The notes under the pieces: model-generated
Database searches by the model: none
Seen by the model: the letters and a program-made list of their open reading frames with translations, nothing else
Told to the model about the DNA's origin: nothing
Part shown: positions 25,344 to 37,642 of the stretch, one piece after another
Numbering within the stretch: the first letter of the stretch is position 1
How the letters are laid out: each line of letters opens with the position of its first letter
Translations under genes and position numbers: made by a program
Source of the DNA: Leptodactylus fallax
Lineage: Eukaryota; Chordata; Amphibia; Anura; Leptodactylidae
Length of the DNA stretch: 64,000 nt
Assembly: GCA_947044405.1 (NCBI GenBank)
Contig: CAMRHE010000017.1
Coordinates: 12,425,001-12,489,000, forward strand
Direction of reading: 5' to 3'

Positions 25344-25686
25344 AGGGGACTTTTCACCACCTCCATCAACTCTGCATCATTTAATAGGCGCCGCTCTACT
25401 GATTCTGGTGCCGTTGGAATTTTTTCTCTAGCCCCTACCATTCCCAAGCAATCATTGCTTTTCATTTCTGCACAGTTATGCTTTCTACTGTCAGGTGGGT
25501 GGTCCCTTTCTTTCTACTCCAGCCCAGTACCGCCCACCTGACAGTAAAGAGCATAATTGTGCTGAATAAAAAGCAATGATTTCTTGGGAATGGTAGGGGC
25601 TAGAGAAAAAGTTCCAACTGTGCCAGAATCAGTGGAGCGGCGCCTATTGAAGGATGCAAAGAGGTGGAGGTGGTGAGAGGTCCTAT
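25344..25686. repeat. TTAA-flanked foldback element, family A, copy 2
   Basis: TTAA at 25340-25343 and 25687-25690. The left end reads AGGGGACTTTTCACCACCTC and the right end GAGGTGGTGAGAGGTCCTAT. The internal arms GATTCTGGTGCCGTTGGAAT and CCAACTGTGCCAGAATCAGT are inverted copies, so nearly the whole element can fold back. Confidence 0.88.
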
Positions 25687-25924
25687 TTAAAATGCTGGAC
25701 CATAGGGACTTGTCTGGATGGACTTGCAGAAGTGGAGAGAGTTGATAATTGAAGATAGAACATGAGACAGAATAAAACTGAGTATTCAGATGAGACAAAT
25801 CTTCACCCAGGCTGTTTCTGCTTGGTCTTTGGACCCTCTATTACTCTGGTACTCCATACAACTGATACCCAACTTCTAATACATGGAGGTATAAGCATAA
25901 GACTAGAAACAATGGGGACTACCG

Positions 25925-26395
25925 AGGTATCCCGTCAGGGGCATAACTAAAGGCTCACAGGCTGCGATGCAAAAGCTACTTACACCCATCAGCCGTGTCC
26001 CCTCTGTACATTTCAGCAACATTACCTTTTCTTTCTCTATCTGGGCCCAGACGACCATAGACTTATTTACAACACGTCTGTGTATACAAGCTTCCCATCT
26101 ATCTGTGCTCCTTCTTGTGCCACAGCCTTCCCCACAGAATCCCCCTTTGACCTTATGCTGCTGGTCATCTGCTACGTTTTAGCATTAAAGGAGTAATTTT
26201 GCCTTTTCTGACAGTGAAAGGCTGTGTATCCTAAATTTTCTTCCTCTGTCTCGCTCCAGTGCACCAGAGGGCAGGGGTAATACATTTACTATGCAGAGAC
26301 TGCCAGCCATCAAAGGAAATCAAAAATTTTTAGTGTGGTGAGGGTGACGTGTGGGCCCTCCTGGCCCAGTCGCAGCTACCCCTATTGTTACACCA
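25925..26395. repeat. Interspersed repeat, 'CACCAGAGGGCAGGGG' family, copy 2
   Basis: Homologous along its length to 11830-12360. Left GGGGCATAACTAAAGGCTCA; right CTACCCCTATTGTTACACC, an imperfect inverse. Contains CACCAGAGGGCAGGGG near 26259. Confidence 0.7.
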
Positions 26396-27742
26396 ATGTG
26401 TCCTGTCTTGTATCTGTCCCTCCATTCACTTCTGGGGTAGTTCTGAGAATAGCCAAGCCTATAGCGGGCTCTACATCTATCAGACATATATGGCATATCC
26501 AATGGATATTAAAGATGTCCACACCCTTTAAGATGCCCGTCAATAGCTGTCCTATAGGTCTCCTATACATATATACACTCAGCTCTCCATGGGGAGAGGG
26601 GAATACATTGCTTCTAGACAGCAATCTCCCCTAAGAACAAACAATCTCCTTCTTTCCTTCCTTCTTTCTATCTATCATCTGTTAAGGTAGATCTGGCACA
26701 TCCCCATATACATTAGATACATAGATAATCCTGCGGAATTGTTGGGTTTGGCTTACGTTACTCCTATAGGTCAGACCATCTTTATGGTCCTTTGTTTCTA
26801 GATGACTTTTTCCATCTGTGACTTTTTCTGGATCAACACATCTGAAAATGCTTTATTTCTGCCATTTTCCTACCATATCATTTATGTTTTCCTGCATGTT
26901 AAAGAATTTTTCAATATGCCCCTCTTTGATACCTTCCAACGTAATGAGTGCTCAGAACTTAATCTACAAAGTCATCGAGTAATTTCTAATTGCCCCTGAG
27001 CTTGATGACTCCCTCCCGATGTGATACAAGCTCCTTCTATTATATAGAATTCGTTCATAGGTGACATCTTAAAAGCTTGACAAAACTCAGGGTCATATCC
27101 AAAGATTCATGTGCAAATCGTGCCTGGGTAGTGTCATGGGTGAAGGAGTTAATTAGAGAAAGACTGGAAAAAGCTTCAGACTTCCTCATGCAAAGCTCCA
27201 ACTAAATGAGACATGATGCCTGCAGATATCTAAACTATTGCAAATTAGCCAGCGCCAAAGTTGCTTATTAATAAAAATCAAATGAAGTTGTGCATTATCC
27301 TTCAAGCGAGCCTCGCTAATATCTTGAAGGAATTAAGAACTTCTGTAGTCAAGTTTCCATGTGATAACCTAAGCTGAAAATGAGTTAATTAGCAGCTGAA
27401 TGTGAGAAAGTTCAAAGGATGTTATATATGTGCGCGGTGCAGTATATAGCGCTAAAACGGCTCAGAACCCAGGGAAAATAACATCATGTATATAGTCTGA
27501 TCGCTCCGTGTGCAGTCAGCTACGTGTCAGAACCACACCCACATCCTTGCATGTAGTCTAGGGCCACACGGCGACTTTGGCCGCGACTCCCGTCACGTGC
27601 CGTATCACCTTTCATTCATGTTAGTGAATGGAGTCACATTTCGAACCGAGGGTGCAAAAAAGTCAAACAGTGTGTGAGTGAAGGAGTCGCACGCGACACG
27701 GTGTGACAGAAGTTAAAGCCTTATTGTTACATGCAGAATTTG
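26396..27742. other. Intronic DNA with a possible conserved non-coding block
   Basis: No exon seen. 27080-27420 is AT-rich but non-repetitive, with several TTAATTA/ATTAGC-type homeodomain-like sites, and looks like vertebrate conserved non-coding sequence. That is an impression from composition only. Confidence 0.3.
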
Positions 27743-28082
27743 GCTAAGACTAAGGCCCCACGTAGCGTCCCGCAGCAAAAAAAAGCGCTGCGGGATAAAC
27801 CACAGCAGCAACACGTCGCAGTTTTTCCTGCAGCACTTTCCACAGAAAATTAGCAGAGGTTTCCTGTGCGGACCGCCCGTGTTTCTGTAGGTATAATTGA
27901 CATGCTGTGATTTCCAAAACCGCAACGGTTTTGGAAATTGCAACGTGTTCGAAGCGCGCATTTTCCTGCACTGTGGAGATGGGATTCGCTAGAATACCAT
28001 CCACTAAGCAGTGACTGTAAAATGCCGTGTTTCTTTCTACGGCATTTCCGCCGTGGACAAACAGCGGCGTTTACATAAGCCA
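27743..28082. repeat. Miniature element, 'CTAAGGCCCCACGT' family, copy 1
   Basis: Starts CTAAGACTAAGGCCCCACGT and contains the internal palindrome TTTCCAAAACCGCAACGGTT followed by TTGGAAATTGCA. Same family as 29968-30186 and 59013-59570. The right terminus seems truncated. Frames on the minus strand recur in each copy because of the shared sequence, not because of a gene. Confidence 0.8.
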
Positions 28083-28087
28083 TTTTC

Positions 28088-28515
28088 ATATACCCTGTTA
28101 GAGTATTCTGAGTTGGAGAGGTCTTCCAAGACTAAAATACTGATGATCTTTCATAAATATCAGATGGGTGAAGGTCCAACCTCCAAACCAGGACCACACA
28201 ATCAGCTGCTCAGATGAACGCTGCAGCTGCGACACCCAGGACCCCATGGATCAGCCATTTGAAGCTACTTGAAGAGCTTTGTTCAGAGCTCCCGGCCTCT
28301 TCACTATTTACCAAGCACAGCGCCACACATTGTTTAGTGGCTGTGCGAGGTACTGCAGCTCAGATCCATTTATTTGAATGGGACTGTGCTGCAAACAGGC
28401 CATGTGAACAATAAATATGTTGTCACTTGGCATGTGCACTGCTGCAGACTTGAGGGTCCCAGGTGTCAAATTCCCAATGATGACCTATCCTAAGTATAAG
28501 TTATCGGTATTTTAG
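28088..28515. repeat. Interspersed repeat, 'GATCAGCTGTTTGA' family, copy 3
   Basis: Shares CAGCTGCTCAGATGAACG-like, CCCGGCCTCTTCACTATTTA and GACCTATCCTAAGTATAAGT blocks with this family, and ends at CCCCTTTAAA. Non-coding. Confidence 0.6.
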
Positions 28516-29967
28516 TCCCCTTTAAAAGAGGGAGTAAGCACCCTGAACAGGTCTTGGGTTGTAGCTACAGTATAAGGGGTGTTGTGGTGTCAACCTTACC
28601 ATGTCGTGGACCCTGAAGAAGTCCAAAGACCTCCTTGCCTCTTAAAAAGACACCACTGTTATAAATAACATATGGCAGTTAGGGGCCCTATTAAAGGTTT
28701 TTGCTTTGGGGCCCTGAAACTTCTCATGACGTCAGAATTTCTTCTCTAGATCTGTCCATATCAAAACCAGTAACTGTGTCTCAAACCTGATCGTTCATGG
28801 ATCTGCAGACTGGAATTCAGGTCACGATTCAAGTTGTAAGTGTTATATTATATACATATATATAAATTATATATGTTCCATGTACTCTCCCCCTGTCATT
28901 CCCCCTATGTCCATCCCATTGTCACACCCCTTCTGCTTCCTATTGGGTACAGTGAGACATGTACATAGATATACAAAGCTCAGGCCCTTCACAAAGAAGT
29001 ACTATGAAGCTGCAGTTCTGTGGTGATGCTGATGAGGTGGAAGGTCCTGGCAGGGCACTAGATATATATATCATAGGCAATAAATGATGCAACTGATATT
29101 ATACATGACTCACTTTATAAATCTAACAAATAAATGTAACAGATTGTATTGAGATGACAATGGTCATAGATAGATATCTCGGACGAGTGGTGTGAGTTGC
29201 ATTTCCTCTGGTTCCAGGTATTTCTTCCCCTCTTGATGTTTTTCAGTTTACACCATAAAACAGTTATTTTCAGAATTTCCTTTGAGTCGAGCCGCTCTTC
29301 TTTTTTGTAGGTGCTTGTTAGTCTGCGAGTAGAATAGCCTTTTACCTCTTGCTTCTGAAACTTTCATCTGGCAGAGACGCTTGAGTTCCAGATTCTCATT
29401 AGGCCTGACATCCTATATCATTGCTAACAGGATTCTGCATACAAAACCCGATATATAACTTAATGAGACAATGTTAGAATTCATTTTATGGAAAGCTGGA
29501 TGGACGGAGAGCAGAGATTATCCACTGAACTCTTACTTTTACTTTTCTAGTGTCTCTCCTGCTCCTGAATTGCCCCTCATTATCCCTCATACAGTAATGG
29601 CGGGACTGTACAGCCAGGTCATGGGGGTCATCACTGATCCCCTCATTTTGCATTCCCTTAACCTAATTGTCTGTAATTTTACAGAAATCAATCTGCGGAT
29701 CGGCAGCTCCCGGCAAAACTTCTGGTATCAGACAGAATCAAATTAATACTGAATGCTAGAATAGGAATCGCCTAACAATGACTCAAACCTTAAAGCCTCG
29801 AATGTCAGCCATATATATAACACGCTGTTTATAATGGGTTCTGTGCTCCACCATAGACTAGAAGTAGCGATCAATGTATGTATGTGAAAGAGAGGAAAGA
29901 CCGAATGTAATAAGCTATGACATAGCGCCCCACAATGGAAGAAGAAGAGAAAAACACAAGAAATTGT
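28516..29967. other. Intronic DNA, unassigned
   Basis: A fragment TAGGGGCCCTATTAAAGGTT (28680) matches 19340. The rest appears single copy. A 91-codon + frame (29471-29746) shows no recognised motif. Confidence 0.35.
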
Positions 29968-30186
29968 CTTAGGCTAAGGCCCCACATAGCGTCCCGCAGC
30001 CGTTTCTGTAGGTATAATTGATGTATTGCAATTTCCAAAGCCGGGGCGGCTTTGGAAATCGCAGCATGTCCGCTGCGCCTATTTTACCGTCACTATGCAG
30101 TGACTGTAAGACGCCGCATTTTTTTTCCGCGGTGTTTTCACTGCGGGCAAACTGCGGCATTTACGCCAGATGGGGCCCCGACCTTA
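29968..30186. repeat. Miniature element, 'CTAAGGCCCCACGT' family, copy 2 (internally shortened)
   Basis: Left end AGGCTAAGGCCCCACATAGC, right end GATGGGGCCCCGACCTTAG, with an internal GGGCGGCTTTGGAAATCGCA block. Shorter than copy 3 (59013-59570) by internal deletion. It abuts the next miniature element with no spacer. Confidence 0.8.
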
Positions 30187-30386
30187 GGCTAGGTTCACAT
30201 TCTGTCCCCGAATCCGCTTGGAAAGTTCGTAGAGAAAAGCAAACAGGACTTTTCACTCCACATTTTTCAGGCGGAAACTGGGTCTGTGGGTAACCACTTT
30301 TTAAGTGGATTGGGTTTCTGTTTTTCGGGTCTCCAATAGGACCCAAAGAACAGAGACCAAACGCAGGTGTGAACCTAACATTAGGC
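30184..30386. repeat. Miniature inverted-repeat element, TTAGGCT family, copy 2
   Basis: Left TTAGGCTAGGTTCACATTCT and right CAGGTGTGAACCTAACATTA plus GGCCT are inverted repeats. Directly adjacent to the element at 29968-30186. Confidence 0.8.
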
Positions 30387-30389
30387 CTC

Positions 30390-30842
30390 AAAGCCTGTAT
30401 GGGAGTACACAGAGTGTCCTGTAATACAGGGTCATAAGTATGGTTTATGTCATCTTTTTGTACCTCCGTATAGCACCATATTGTGGCCCACAGAGGTGCA
30501 TGTTCATGTAACTAGAGACGTAACTGTAAGTGTAAATCTGTAAGAGGGCCCTCACTTACAATGTGCTCTGCATAATACTGGTGTCTTATTATGCTGTAAT
30601 GAGGCCTTTAGGCCCCCTCAGCCACCAGTGTCCGCTAGCGGCTGCTACCTCTGCACCCCCTATAGCTATCCCCAGCACAGATGTTTCTGTCCACCTTCCA
30701 GTAGTGGTTACAATGGACCCAATAGCTAAATGAAATGCTTAGGGTCATTTAGGGGCACTTAACAAGGACAAGGTTCCTACGTGGAGTCATCTTGGATATG
30801 GTAATTGCTCCACCTTTAACATGACTGACCGGATCGAAATGT
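30390..30842. other. Intronic DNA, repeat-derived in part
   Basis: GTAACTAGAGACGTAACTG and ACCCCCTATAGCTATCCC segments resemble ends of the 11830/25925 family; otherwise unassigned. Confidence 0.3.
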
Positions 30843-30844
30843 TA

Positions 30845-31108
30845 CAGTACTGTGCAAAAGGTTTAGGCAGGGGTGGAAAAAAATGCTGCAAAGTAAGAAT
30901 GTTTTCAGAAATAGAAGGGTTAATAGTTCATTAACAAAATGAAGTGAATGAAGAAAAGATAGTGATGGGATTTACATTTCTCTTTTCTTCATTCACCTCA
31001 TTTTGTTCATTGACAAAAATAAACTATTAACACTTCTATTTCTGGAAATGTTCTTACTTTGCAGCTGTTTTTCCCCCCACACCTGCCTAACACTTTTGCA
31101 CAGTACTG
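30845..31108. repeat. Tc1/mariner-type MITE, fully palindromic
   Basis: 264 bp flanked by TA (30843-30844 and 31109-31110). Ends CAGTACTGTGCAAAAGGTTT and AACACTTTTGCACAGTACTG are inverted; the arms extend inward over GCAAAGTAAGAATGTTTTCA and its inverse. The same sequences bound the longer, coding-remnant copy at 54137-54615, making that the related internally deleted parent type. Confidence 0.93.
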
Positions 31109-31110
31109 TA

Positions 31111-32276
31111 TGGCATCAGGTAACATCACTGGCAGTAAAGTTTCTACAGTTCCTAAGGGCTTCTTCTCACCTATATATTCCATCTGTCAACAGGCGCTTG
31201 TCTGTTATTATTGATGCTGCTCGGATCTGTCATCTGTACCCTATGATATAACCTACCCTGGCGCTGGTTTTGGCACCTCTATTTGCACCCATTTTCAACT
31301 CTACATCTTGTGTGTGACCTTAATTTTTGCTCTGGCTTTTAACAGCTAATATGGCACGCCAAGCTGGAAGCCAAGGACGCCATGTTGCCTTTGCAGGTCC
31401 TTGTATACTTGTCCTTAGATTTGGTGACGCTTTTCCGTGTAATACAGGTGTTTTGTGTGTAAAAATCCCAGTACAGAGATTCTGAGAAGTCTTCAAGGTT
31501 ATTGTCTAAACTGATGTGCAAATATTTAGTAACAAAGTATCAACCATTACACGGCTTCAAATCAGTTTTCTTTAGTCCTATAGTTAAGGTACAAACCCAA
31601 AAGTCAATAAAGTAGATGTAAGAATTTCTATATTAAAGGGGTTTCCTACAACGCACCACTGTGAACACCAAAAATTAGTGGAATAGGGGTCCGGAGCTGT
31701 AGTTCTACAGTCAGGAGATGGGAGAAATCCCTGCTCAATGGGAAGATATCGTGTGCAAGAGAAGGGACTGTGAGAGTAACATTGTATTATCCTCATAGTT
31801 ATGACCCTATATGTTAGCCTCAGGTCAAGCAGGGAACCCTATTTAGATATGTATCCCATAGCCAGAGTATTACAGACGCCTTTGGGGATTTAGATTGAAA
31901 GAACACTGTTTAAAATGAAGACGACCCCAGCAAGGGAAACCAAGACACAGAGAAGTTCCTAAGAACTGTACTTCAAGCATCTGGAAGAAAAAGTATCTGT
32001 TAAGTTTCCTCTGCTGAGTCTCATTCTCGCACTTACCAACAAGGGCACTCCAACCACCATCAGTCTCAGGCTGGCCTATCACTAGGAGATGCACCAGGGG
32101 AACAATACTACAACCATCATACACCCTGCAGATTCCTTCTGCACTGCACGGAACTTTATGGGTCTGGTAGAGACCTTGGGAAGGTGACCACAGCTACTAC
32201 TACTCCTAACCTCCTGGCCTGTTTTGCAACGGGCTACTGCTATAGTGAGAATGGGTCCTTTACTGAACTTATTCTA
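31111..32276. other. Intronic DNA, mostly unassigned
   Basis: 31632-31800 begins TTAAAGGGGTTTCCTACAAC and resembles an amphibian interspersed repeat. Nothing else recognised. Confidence 0.3.
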
Positions 32277-32365
32277 CCACTAGGGGCAGCATTTTTACAG
32301 CTTTCATTGAATGAAATACTTTCTGTATGGATCCATATTCAGCTATCGTAGCTCCCACTAGTGGT
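32277..32365. repeat. Repeat core with inverted CTCF-like motifs, copy 2
   Basis: CCACTAGGGGCAGC (32277-32290) faces GCTCCCACTAGTGG (32351-32364). The intervening sequence aligns with 21879-21966 (for example AATGAAATACTTTCTGTATG versus AATGTATAAACAGTATG). The first motif is an excellent match to the vertebrate CTCF core. Confidence 0.6.
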
Positions 32366-32610
32366 GGCTCTGTGCATCTAAAATTATATCAATTTTGTGA
32401 GTCAGACCCACAGATTACATATACGGATATCTAAAATTCACCACTATGCATGATGAAAAATGGAAAAGTGGATATTGCAGAGGCTGTCTCCTCTTGACAA
32501 TTCTTGAAGTGAAGATGACCTGGTTATAAGCTGATCGTTGCGGCTGTACCCTGCCATACGTTTCCTCTGCAGTGACCTCTTTAAGAGAAATGTAGAATAA
32601 GGTGCTGGCA

Positions 32611-32740
32611 GTATATAGCATAGGGAATAGAGAACCGCTGGTTGACTGATGTGTTTCAGACCATGAAATGGTCTTTACTCATAGCCTAGATCTGAAACGC
32701 ATCAGTAAGTCAACATTTCTCTCTTCCATATGCTATATAC
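32611..32740. repeat. Inverted repeat, two 50-bp arms, with hammerhead-like motif
   Basis: Arms 32611-32660 and 32691-32740 are inverted copies (GTATATAGCATAGGGAATAG versus its inverse at the right end), separated by 30 bp. On the minus strand, 32680-32640 gives 5-bp stem II AGACC/GGTCT, GAAAC, and a 4-bp stem I GGCT/AGTC around an altered hammerhead core. The right arm has GAAACGCATC on the + strand. Confidence 0.8.
32641..32684 (-). ncRNA. Hammerhead-ribozyme-like remnant
   Basis: Minus strand: 5' GGCT, then ATGAGTAA in place of CTGATGA, stem II AGACC-loop-GGTCT, GAAA, then ACATC, then AGTC pairing with GGCT. Core positions equivalent to C3 and G8 are changed, the same two as in the Penelope leader copy at 3044-3090. 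Probably inactive. Confidence 0.35.
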
Positions 32741-34215
32741 CATGTGATGCTCCTTTCTGCTGCTTACTGACAGGTCCATGGACCCCCAATCTGTTATTGT
32801 TGCCACAAGTCAACTGGTGCCTAATCATATAAGCCCAAAAGAGGTCACCAAGAAAATACATATACCCTTCACCCTTTAAGGACTGTCATGAAAGAAATTC
32901 AATACAATACTGTAGCATACTAGCCAAACCCTTGACAGGCTGCAGTTCACATGATAACCACTGGGCGGCCACATAGAGACCCATATTGGATGACAAACTA
33001 TCTCATGACAAAGTATCACAAAATTATGATTTTTTTTTAAAGCCGGTTATCTCACCCCACATAGGTGGAAATATGTTGATATAAGAGAAAAGGTAAGGTA
33101 GGATACATCTGTAAATACAATAGACATTAGAAAGAGATCCTTTTGTGTTTTTGCTGAGGACATTGAACATAATGATGGTCTATTAATTCTCCCAGCGATG
33201 GCTTCCTGTGACTGTAAGACGTGCGGAAAGGTCACACTCTAAAAAATACAATAGATTTAGGAATTTGGCAGTGAAAGTAATGAAGACAGGAACTCCCTAT
33301 TTCGGATAAGTTAATTCTGCATTGACATCTTTCCATGTATATTTGCATATGCAAAGTACGCAGCCTAGCTCCGTAGTATGGTAATTAAAATGACAGAAAA
33401 GCCTTGTTAGAAAAAAATTAGATGTCCTAAGCGCCCAAAACTTCCACTTAATGGCGCAATGTGATGAAGCTGATGTGATTGTTAGTGTCTCATTGTATAT
33501 TTTCAGCTCCACTTCTGGCATTCTTATGCTGCTCATATGCCGCATTCAATGAAAAATAGCCCCTAGTAAGAGCAGCAAAATCCTCAGATCTGCTTTTAAT
33601 TCAAAGAAGCATGGTGTCCAGATCATTTAAGATGTTATGTGCAACCTCTAAGGATTTTCATTGTGAAGAAATTTGTATCGCTGCCAAGTGGGTTAGACGC
33701 TCTTGTTTTTATTTGCCTAAAATTAAATCTGCAGAAGCTTCGCTGCGGAATAGAAATGTGGAGTTTGGGCTATGGCCGGAGCTATGATTATCATAATGTA
33801 GGTAATATATTAGCCCCGACACAGCTAATATTGCATTGTATTGTTTATTAGGTACACTTTACATGACCCCAATTGTCAGTGTAATGGCGGAGTTATCATT
33901 GTGTCCAAGGGCATAGCGGCAGACCATGAGGTCACTACCGGGCTCTTGGAGATAGGGGGCGCTGTCTTGGTTGATCACATCTACTTTGTTACTGGGTGGC
34001 CAGAAACGACAGAGGGCTCCCTTCTCTAGAGGAACTGCATTGTAAGGGGTAGACAATTGGTCCAGCAGTCATAAAAAGGGCATGAACAGGGGCACAACGA
34101 TCAAGCCTCCCTTTTTTTGGGTGACGAAACCAAGTACCAAGTCCATTTTAATTATTGTAAGATGTCCCCTTCTAATCTGTGTAGTCTATCACAATGTCTA
34201 CTCTGAACTTTCCTC
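32741..34215. other. Intronic DNA, unassigned
   Basis: No exon, RNA gene or transposon recognised. Short frames on both strands look random. Confidence 0.35.
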
Positions 34216-34516
34216 CTAAGGGTGTGTTCACATGGAGGAATTTGCTGAGGATTTGGGGACAGAATCCACCCCCAATTCCGGAGCAGATTCCTCCCGAATC
34301 CGACAATGGGAGGCAGAGATCGCAGCAGGATGCGGAAAAAAGAAGCGTCCTGCTCCATCTTGCTGTGGATTCCACCCGCGGTGTCCATGGCTCGAGACTC
34401 CCTCCTGATTAGGCCCAGATGCCGCAACGGAATGCTGATGCACTGCATCGGCATCCTGTCGCGGCTAGACCGTGGCGAAAAATGAATTCATTTTCCGCTG
34501 TGTGAACACAGCCTAA
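34216..34516. repeat. Miniature inverted-repeat element, 'GTGTGTTCACA' family, copy 1
   Basis: Left AAGGGTGTGTTCACATGG and right CTGTGTGAACACAGCCTAAT are inverted termini. The CpG-rich interior has palindromic arms (GAATCCACCCCCAATTCCGG and related), producing frames of 67-100 codons on both strands that are not genes. Same type as 48497-48757. Confidence 0.75.
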
Positions 34517-36839
34517 TAGTATTGACATTGCTTGATCTATTTGCAGCTCTTCCATGCTGCTGGTTCCTCATGGGCGGGTCTTAAAACAAGTCTAAGCATC
34601 AAAATAACAATCATAAGCAGACAGAACTTCCTGTGTCGATGTAGCGACTTATACTAAGATGATAGTTACCCAGGAAGACAAGATAGACAAACTGATACGC
34701 TACAGTATACAATATGGACACTATATACGTAGAAAAGAGGACATGGCTAAATAGAGAGATGTGTCAAATTATTTAATAGCATACAAGTGCAGTACTGGTG
34801 CAAAGAATTATTGGCCGAGTAAGAGGTGACGTAGGTAAGAGAAAAACATGTTCATCAGGATTCACCAAATCTATCACCCAAGGTGCACCACTGTGATAAA
34901 CTCGGCGTCTCTTCATCCTGTCTGCTCACCCATTTAGACACCACTAAGACATCTAGATTTATTGTATTGAAGTGAAGATGAATTCTTAGGTTCTCGGCAC
35001 ACATAATGGCCACCGTGCAGCAGCTAGACATGGCGGTGGCGCATACATCATCACAGTGCTGTTACCCATTCAGTATCACGAGTCCCAGGGCACTATGGTC
35101 ACCCATACAAGTGATTATTGTATGGAGCAGGGGCTGACGGCCGCACATAACACCCCCACATGTCTTATACTGTATAGTGGCCATCGCTATTCTAAACACC
35201 TGCCTACATTATTCCATTTTTTGCGAGGCACGGCAGAGCGGTGCAGCTGCAGGCGCTCTGAGCTGTGACGGTGGTTGCTCGTGTTTGACACCTGGTTGAT
35301 ATGCCGTTGGCAATTTTCTTCTCTTTGTGCCTTCGCCACCAAATTTAGACTGGAGGTCTCGGAGCAGCGATTCATTGTGTTCCGCCGCCCTGCATATTGC
35401 ACTGGGTAGTAACATACCTTGTACATTAACTGTATCACTTACATACTGTACTAGCTATACAGAACCAGTAGTTATATATATTAGTATGCCGTATGGAATT
35501 TCTGGAACGTTCCATGTTGACCATAATACAGGCTGGTACATTTGGTTTTGCTTCTGGTTTGGGTTTGGGCTCAGTCCGTCCTGGGTTTATAGTGTCATAG
35601 ACATCTAGATATATAGTAATCTTTATATAGTGCACTTCAACAGTTTTACAGTCCAAGTTTCAGCATCGCTTTTGTCGTCCTCTGTGATAAGACATCACGC
35701 TGTGACAATATCTTCCCGCTGCAGAAATTTGGATTAATTCTGCTACATCTGTAATTTTAGGCCATTTTTCAGGCTACCTTGACAAGGTGGTGTGTCCTAG
35801 TAAATGGGGCGTGGCTTGAAATGCCCCATTTTGTACCAAAATTTGTCACTTACTAGGCCACTAACTAAATTCACAAATTTTCCAACAAAAGTTCCCTAAA
35901 TCAATAGTACAAGTGAATCTAATCAGAGAAAAATGCTTCTTTCTCCACTTCCCAGGCTCTTTCACATTCTCTCCTCCTCCTAGATATTCACTCTGAAGTC
36001 TCTGCTGAATCCCTCTTGGTCTCCCAGGACAGACTGTCAGCTCACTGAAGTATCAGATTACATGTGGCCATAGAAGTCTATGGAGAAGGGAGGAGAGAGT
36101 AGGGAGAAGAAGCCAAGTGAGAGACACAGACACAAACATGGTGCTGCAGGGAATAAGTTTTCTATCTCACCCCAAGTGCTTTATAATATTCACATGAGCA
36201 CTTCTGTATAATGTCATACATGTTACCATAAGAGAGAGAGTTAGTGAGCAGAATCTCCTGGGTTTTTATGCGCTGTCTGTGGAGCTATCTCAGCAGCTCA
36301 TCTCCACCCACCAGCTGAGGGAGAACTGAGAATTAGAGTCTTCAGAGGGAAAAACTGTTAAAAAATACAGAAAACACACCTTATAATGGCCAGATATAGT
36401 GATATTCCCCACATACACATGGCAGCTTATCCTGAAATGATGTCTGAAAGGTTAGGTCCATTCTCTCAGTTGAAGTTTCAGCGCACTCATGCCGCACATT
36501 CTGTACTGTCTTTGTTTGATTTTATAATAGGAAAAATCCCTCAAGACGATTATATTAATCTTGAATTTTCAATGAAAATGAGGAAAGACTGATAAACACA
36601 ACTTTTCTGCTGTCTAAATAGCAATAGCAATAGTGAAATTATTTTTGGCCTGTGCGAGCCAAGCAGGCGGTGAGGCGGTGAATTCTATTACCCATAAACC
36701 TGCAGTGTTGTTGATGTCGGAATATGTTCTGTGCAGGGGTAGATCATCTGCGACATAATCTATTGTCAGTAGTGGATATAATGATGGTTTGTCATGTGGT
36801 CTTATCTATAAAGGTGTTATCTTCTATTGTCTGTGTTGC
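34517..36839. other. Intronic DNA, part probably old interspersed repeat
   Basis: 35750-36360 has the character of a frog interspersed repeat (AATGGGGCGTGGCTTGAAAT, ACATGGTGCTGCAGGG), but only one copy is present, so this is a weak call. No exon found. Confidence 0.3.
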
Positions 36840-37065
36840 CAACTAGGTGACTGCTGCAAAGAAAACCCCTATAGAATTGGCAACTATCAGTCTATTTTTA
36901 GGCTTAGTGGCCAGTGTGAAAATTTCTGGATTATGCATTCCATTTAAGTCAGCCCTATTTAAGGTAACGTCCATCAGAATCCATGGCATTTTGAGTGCCT
37001 CATGTAAAACTCCCAGTTGTAGGGTATTGTAAGCAAATATTAATTTGCTACTCCAGTCGTAAATG
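36840..37065 (-). repeat. Interspersed repeat family R, inverted copy
   Basis: The reverse complement matches 20440-20690 block for block (GTAGCAAATTAATA, TACAATACCCTACAACTGGG, GGGCTGACTTAAAT, GGGGTTTTCTTTGCAGCAGT). A second partial copy in the same orientation lies at 37125-37230. They lie immediately upstream of the TAFA1 penultimate exon. Confidence 0.75.
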
Positions 37066-37270
37066 ATGGCTCAGGGGTGTTATCTATAGAGGTGTTTTTC
37101 TATTGTAATCCAGTCTGCTGTAAATGAAGTGACTGCTGCAAAAGGATCCCCTAGAGAATCAGAAAGTGTTAGGCTATTATTAGGCTTAGTGGCCAAAGTG
37201 AAAATTGCGGGACATAGTAATTTTTTTAAAATATAGATAGTTATATGGAAAATGAAAAATAAAATAATAA

Positions 37271-37642
<372 letters not shown>

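Noticed and set aside
29030..29060. CTGATGAGGTGGAAGG as another hammerhead core
   Set aside because: No GAAAC block or pairing stem II nearby.
34152..34454. Frames of 67-100 codons on both strands
   Set aside because: They fall in a miniature element with inverted termini; overlapping frames on both strands are by-products of its palindromic CpG-rich interior.
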